A stretch of DNA of 6,838 nucleotides, from the NCBI GenBank assembly GCA_905201565.1, contig CAJKOS010000102.1, forward strand, positions 1 to 6,838, in the 5' to 3' direction. Each line of letters begins with the position of its first letter. Positions within the stretch are counted from its first letter, which is position 1. The translations under genes were made by a program, and so were the position numbers. The DNA is from an uncultured Erysipelotrichaceae bacterium (lineage in GTDB: Bacteria > Bacillota_I > Bacilli_A > Erysipelotrichales > Erysipelotrichaceae). Of the stretch, positions 5,322-6,838 are shown one piece after another. The notes beneath the pieces were generated by a model. That model worked only from the letters and a program-made list of their open reading frames with translations. It ran no database searches and was not told the DNA's origin.

Positions 5322-5438
5322 ATGCATGTGGATGGTGATCGGATAGGACATGTTGTTATGGAGAATCATTGGGAAGAGGGATTGCAATGTATAAAAAAGT
5401 TGATGAAAGAGAAATTGAAATATTCAGAAATCTTTTGA
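5322..5438 (+). CDS. Possible mgtE leader peptide, 38 residues, overlapping the mgtE start
   Basis: A 38-codon frame begins with ATG at 5322 and ends with TGA at 5436-5438. It is preceded by the strongest Shine-Dalgarno in the window and by a good promoter. The peptide begins MHVDGDRIGHVVM, is rich in His, Asp and Glu in its first half (three His and five acidic residues in the first 19), and turns basic at the end (CIKKLMKEKLKYSEIF). It has no membrane helix. It is in a different frame from mgtE, and its last 52 bases overlap the mgtE coding region. Ribosomes translating it would therefore cross the mgtE ribosome binding site and start codon. I do not recognise the peptide. A role in controlling mgtE is inferred from position only, and the frame could be fortuitous. 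Confidence 0.5.
   Translation: MHVDGDRIGHVVMENHWEEGLQCIKKLMKEKLKYSEIF
5376..5380 (+). promoter_or_regulatory. Ribosome binding site deciding the mgtE start
   Basis: GAGGG lies 6 bases before the ATG at 5387. This supports that ATG over the in-frame TTG at 5369, which has no matching site. The site lies within the leader ORF. Confidence 0.65.
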
Positions 5439-6745
5439 AAGAGAAGAAATATGCCACATTGAGGGGCAGGGCAAGGGACATGAATGTCATCGACGTCGCG
5501 ACCATCATGGAAGCGATGGAAGATGAAGACATGTTAAAGATGTTCCGCCTGTTTCCAAAGGAACTTGCGGCAGATGTCTTTGCGGAACTGGAAGATGACT
5601 CCCAGCAATATATCATCACCCAGCTTTCTGAAAAAGAAGCCGGTGTAGTCATCGATAACCTGTATGCGGATGATGCGGCAGACCTTCTGGAAGAGATGCC
5701 TGCCAATGTTGTCAAGAAGCTGTTAGCTAATGCCCAGCCTGACACAAGGGCGTATGTCAACCATCTTCTGCAATATGAAGAAGACACTGCCGGATCGATC
5801 ATGACCGTCGAATTTGTCGATCTGAAAGAAGATATGACCGTCCGACAGGCAATTGAGCGCATCCGCAAAGTCGGTATGGATTCTGAAACCATCGATACAT
5901 GTTATGTATTAAATCCAAAAAGACTGCTACTGGGCACAATTGCCATCCGCACCCTCATCCTCAACCAGCCGGATGCGATCATCGGTGATCTCATGCATGA
6001 TGATCCGATTTCTGTCATCACTTCCGCTGACCAGGAAGTTGTTGCTCACATCTTCCAGAAATATGACTTTATGGCAATGCCGGTAGTGGACAAGGAAAAC
6101 AGAATGGTCGGCATCATCACCGTAGATGATGTCATGGACATCATCCAGCAGGAAGCTACGGAAGATATGGATAAGATGGCAGGTATTCTCCCATCTGATA
6201 AACCATATCTCAAGACAGGTGTCTTCGATACCTGGAAGAAGAGAATTCCATGGCTATTATTATTGATGATCTCTGCTACCTTTACCGGTTCCATCATCAC
6301 CAGCTTTGAAGATGCCCTGAGCAAATTTGTTGTATTGACAGCCTATATACCGATGCTGATGGGTACCTGTGGTAATGCTGGTTCCCAGGCTTCCACTGAA
6401 GTTGTACGTGCCTTATCACTTGGTGAAGCTACACCAAAGGACTACTTCAAAATAGTCTGGAAGGAAATGCGGGTCGGTATGATATGTGGTGTCACACTTG
6501 CTGTATGCAACTTCATCAAATGTATTACCTTTGATGGACTTTCACCGGAAATGGCACTTGTCATCTCTTTGACCATTGTCCTTGCAGTATTCATTTCCAA
6601 GATTGTCGCTTCGACGATTGTCCTCATCATCTCCAAGCTCAATCTTGACCCGGCAGTAGTCGCTTCCCCAATGCTTGCGACATTCTCCGATGCCTTATCA
6701 CTCTTATTATATTTCTCCATCGCATCAAGAATTCTGTACCTTTAA
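5387..6745 (+). CDS. mgtE: Magnesium transporter MgtE
   Basis: The product is 452 residues, the usual length for the family. MgtE is a homodimeric Mg2+-selective channel in the cytoplasmic membrane, closed by Mg2+ bound to its cytosolic domains. The order is standard: acidic superhelical N domain (about 8-130, with DADDAADLLEEMP-like repeats such as YADDAADLLEEMP at 93-105), two CBS domains (about 138-200 starting GSIMT, and 201-258 with DLMHDDPISV and GIITVDDVMDII), a plug helix near 258-278, and five membrane helices from about 287. Pore-region motifs are intact: AYIPMLMGTCGNAGSQAS (319-336) and DPAVVASPMLATFSDALSLL (421-440), where D435 corresponds to the Mg2+-coordinating aspartate of the Thermus channel. 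It has its own promoter and no strong T-tract terminator within the window. Confidence 0.96.
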   Translation: MYKKVDEREIEIFRNLLKEKKYATLRGRARDMNVIDVATIMEAMEDEDMLKMFRLFPKELAADVFAELEDDSQQYIITQLSEKEAGVVIDNLYADDAADLLEEMPANVVKKLLANAQPDTRAYVNHLLQYEEDTAGSIMTVEFVDLKEDMTVRQAIERIRKVGMDSETIDTCYVLNPKRLLLGTIAIRTLILNQPDAIIGDLMHDDPISVITSADQEVVAHIFQKYDFMAMPVVDKENRMVGIITVDDVMDIIQQEATEDMDKMAGILPSDKPYLKTGVFDTWKKRIPWLLLLMISATFTGSIITSFEDALSKFVVLTAYIPMLMGTCGNAGSQASTEVVRALSLGEATPKDYFKIVWKEMRVGMICGVTLAVCNFIKCITFDGLSPEMALVISLTIVLAVFISKIVASTIVLIISKLNLDPAVVASPMLATFSDALSLLLYFSIASRILYL

Positions 6746-6757
6746 CCATAGGGTACA
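6735..6757. repeat. Inverted repeat across the mgtE stop codon
   Basis: TGTACC (6735-6740) and GGTACA (6752-6757) form a perfect 6-bp stem with an 11-base loop that contains the TAA. No T-run follows, so it is not a convincing terminator. It may be chance. Confidence 0.3.
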
Positions 6758-6762
6758 TACTC

Positions 6763-6838
6763 GTGAACTACTCCGACTTCTATAAGTCGGAGCTTCCAGG
6801 AAGCTTTTGGCTTCCCTTTAAGAAGTTTGATTTTTAAG
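6763..6838 (-). mobile_element. Possible end of an IS200/IS605-type (tnpB) element, continuing past the window
   Basis: GTGAACTAC (6763-6771) runs into a perfect 9-bp hairpin, CTCCGACTT (6771-6779)/AAGTCGGAG (6784-6792), and then GCTTCC. A second hairpin GGAAGC (6799-6804)/GCTTCC (6810-6815) follows. Read on the minus strand this is a hairpin followed by GTAGTTCAC, a form I associate with the right ends of tnpB-carrying IS200/IS605 elements, where the 3' end of the guide RNA lies. If so, tnpB would be on the minus strand beyond base 6838, and the element boundary would be near 6763, 17 bases after the mgtE stop. No coding part of the element is visible, so the call rests on motif memory. A terminator hairpin for mgtE is the main alternative. 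Confidence 0.45.
6771..6792. repeat. Perfect 9-bp stem-loop downstream of mgtE
   Basis: CTCCGACTT-CTAT-AAGTCGGAG is a perfect stem with a 4-base loop. On the plus strand it is followed by CTTCC and not by a T-run, so intrinsic termination would be weak at best. It may stabilise the mgtE 3' end or be the end hairpin of the possible insertion element. Confidence 0.8.

Noticed and set aside
5369..5386. TTG at 5369 as start of mgtE
   Set aside because: The ATG at 5387 has GAGGG at proper spacing and gives the usual MgtE N-terminus. The TTG has no ribosome binding site.
5356..5892. Minus-strand frame of 178 codons opposite mgtE
   Set aside because: Its extreme serine content is the mirror of GA-rich mgtE codons. 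It has no family resemblance and no promoter.
6735..6757. Hairpin across the mgtE stop as an intrinsic terminator
   Set aside because: The stem is only 6 bp with an 11-base loop and no T-run after it.
6799..6838. Second hairpin plus TTTTT near the right edge as a terminator for mgtE
   Set aside because: The T-run (6830-6835) lies about 14 bases beyond the stem, too far for intrinsic termination. The pairing more likely belongs to the possible element end.
1..6838. CRISPR array, tRNA or rRNA genes
   Set aside because: I saw no spaced direct repeats and no cloverleaf or rRNA-like stretch. Coding density leaves no gap longer than about 150 bases.

Overview
The window is typical chromosomal DNA from a Gram-positive bacterium of the Bacillota (Firmicutes). 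All genes lie on the plus strand. They are tightly packed with 4 to 14 base overlaps, carry strong AGGAGG-type ribosome binding sites, and have sigma-A-like promoters. The protein set (a ComK-type regulator, a YitT-type membrane protein, a Lit/TIGR01906 membrane protein, TrmL/CspR, MgtE) fits a low to mid G+C Bacillota. The style suggests an Erysipelotrichia-like gut bacterium, but that placement is only an impression from the protein sequences.

Layout. Bases 1-338 are the C-terminal end of an NCS2/AzgA-type purine permease, closed by an intrinsic terminator at 343-369. An extended -10 promoter sits almost on top of the next start codon. It begins a four-gene operon: an HD-domain phosphohydrolase (388-1386), the XTP/dITP pyrophosphatase RdgB (1392-1985), a Lit/TIGR01906 membrane protein (1972-2649) and the tRNA wobble 2'-O-methyltransferase TrmL (2646-3179). 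A second promoter at 3177-3206 drives a small single-pass membrane protein (3228-3428), a RidA enamine deaminase with an added cysteine-rich tail (3430-3891), a short ComK-family competence regulator (3888-4346) and a YitT/DUF2179 membrane protein (4360-5238). A third promoter at 5258-5286 drives mgtE (5387-6745). Its leader holds a 38-codon ORF with a near-perfect Shine-Dalgarno that runs out of frame through the mgtE start. The last 90 bases carry two hairpins and a GTGAACTACTCC motif resembling the outer end of an IS200/IS605-type tnpB element that would extend beyond the window.

How the genes fit together. Operon 1 combines clean-up of non-canonical nucleotides (RdgB, possibly the HD protein) with lipoprotein and tRNA modification. 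Operon 2 couples a metabolic damage-control enzyme translationally to a competence regulator, an arrangement I do not know from the model organisms. MgtE is a Mg2+-gated Mg2+ channel, and the overlapping leader ORF is the best candidate here for an undescribed control system. The next most interesting items are the short ComK, which lacks the MecA-recognition tail of Bacillus ComK, and the cysteine-tailed RidA.
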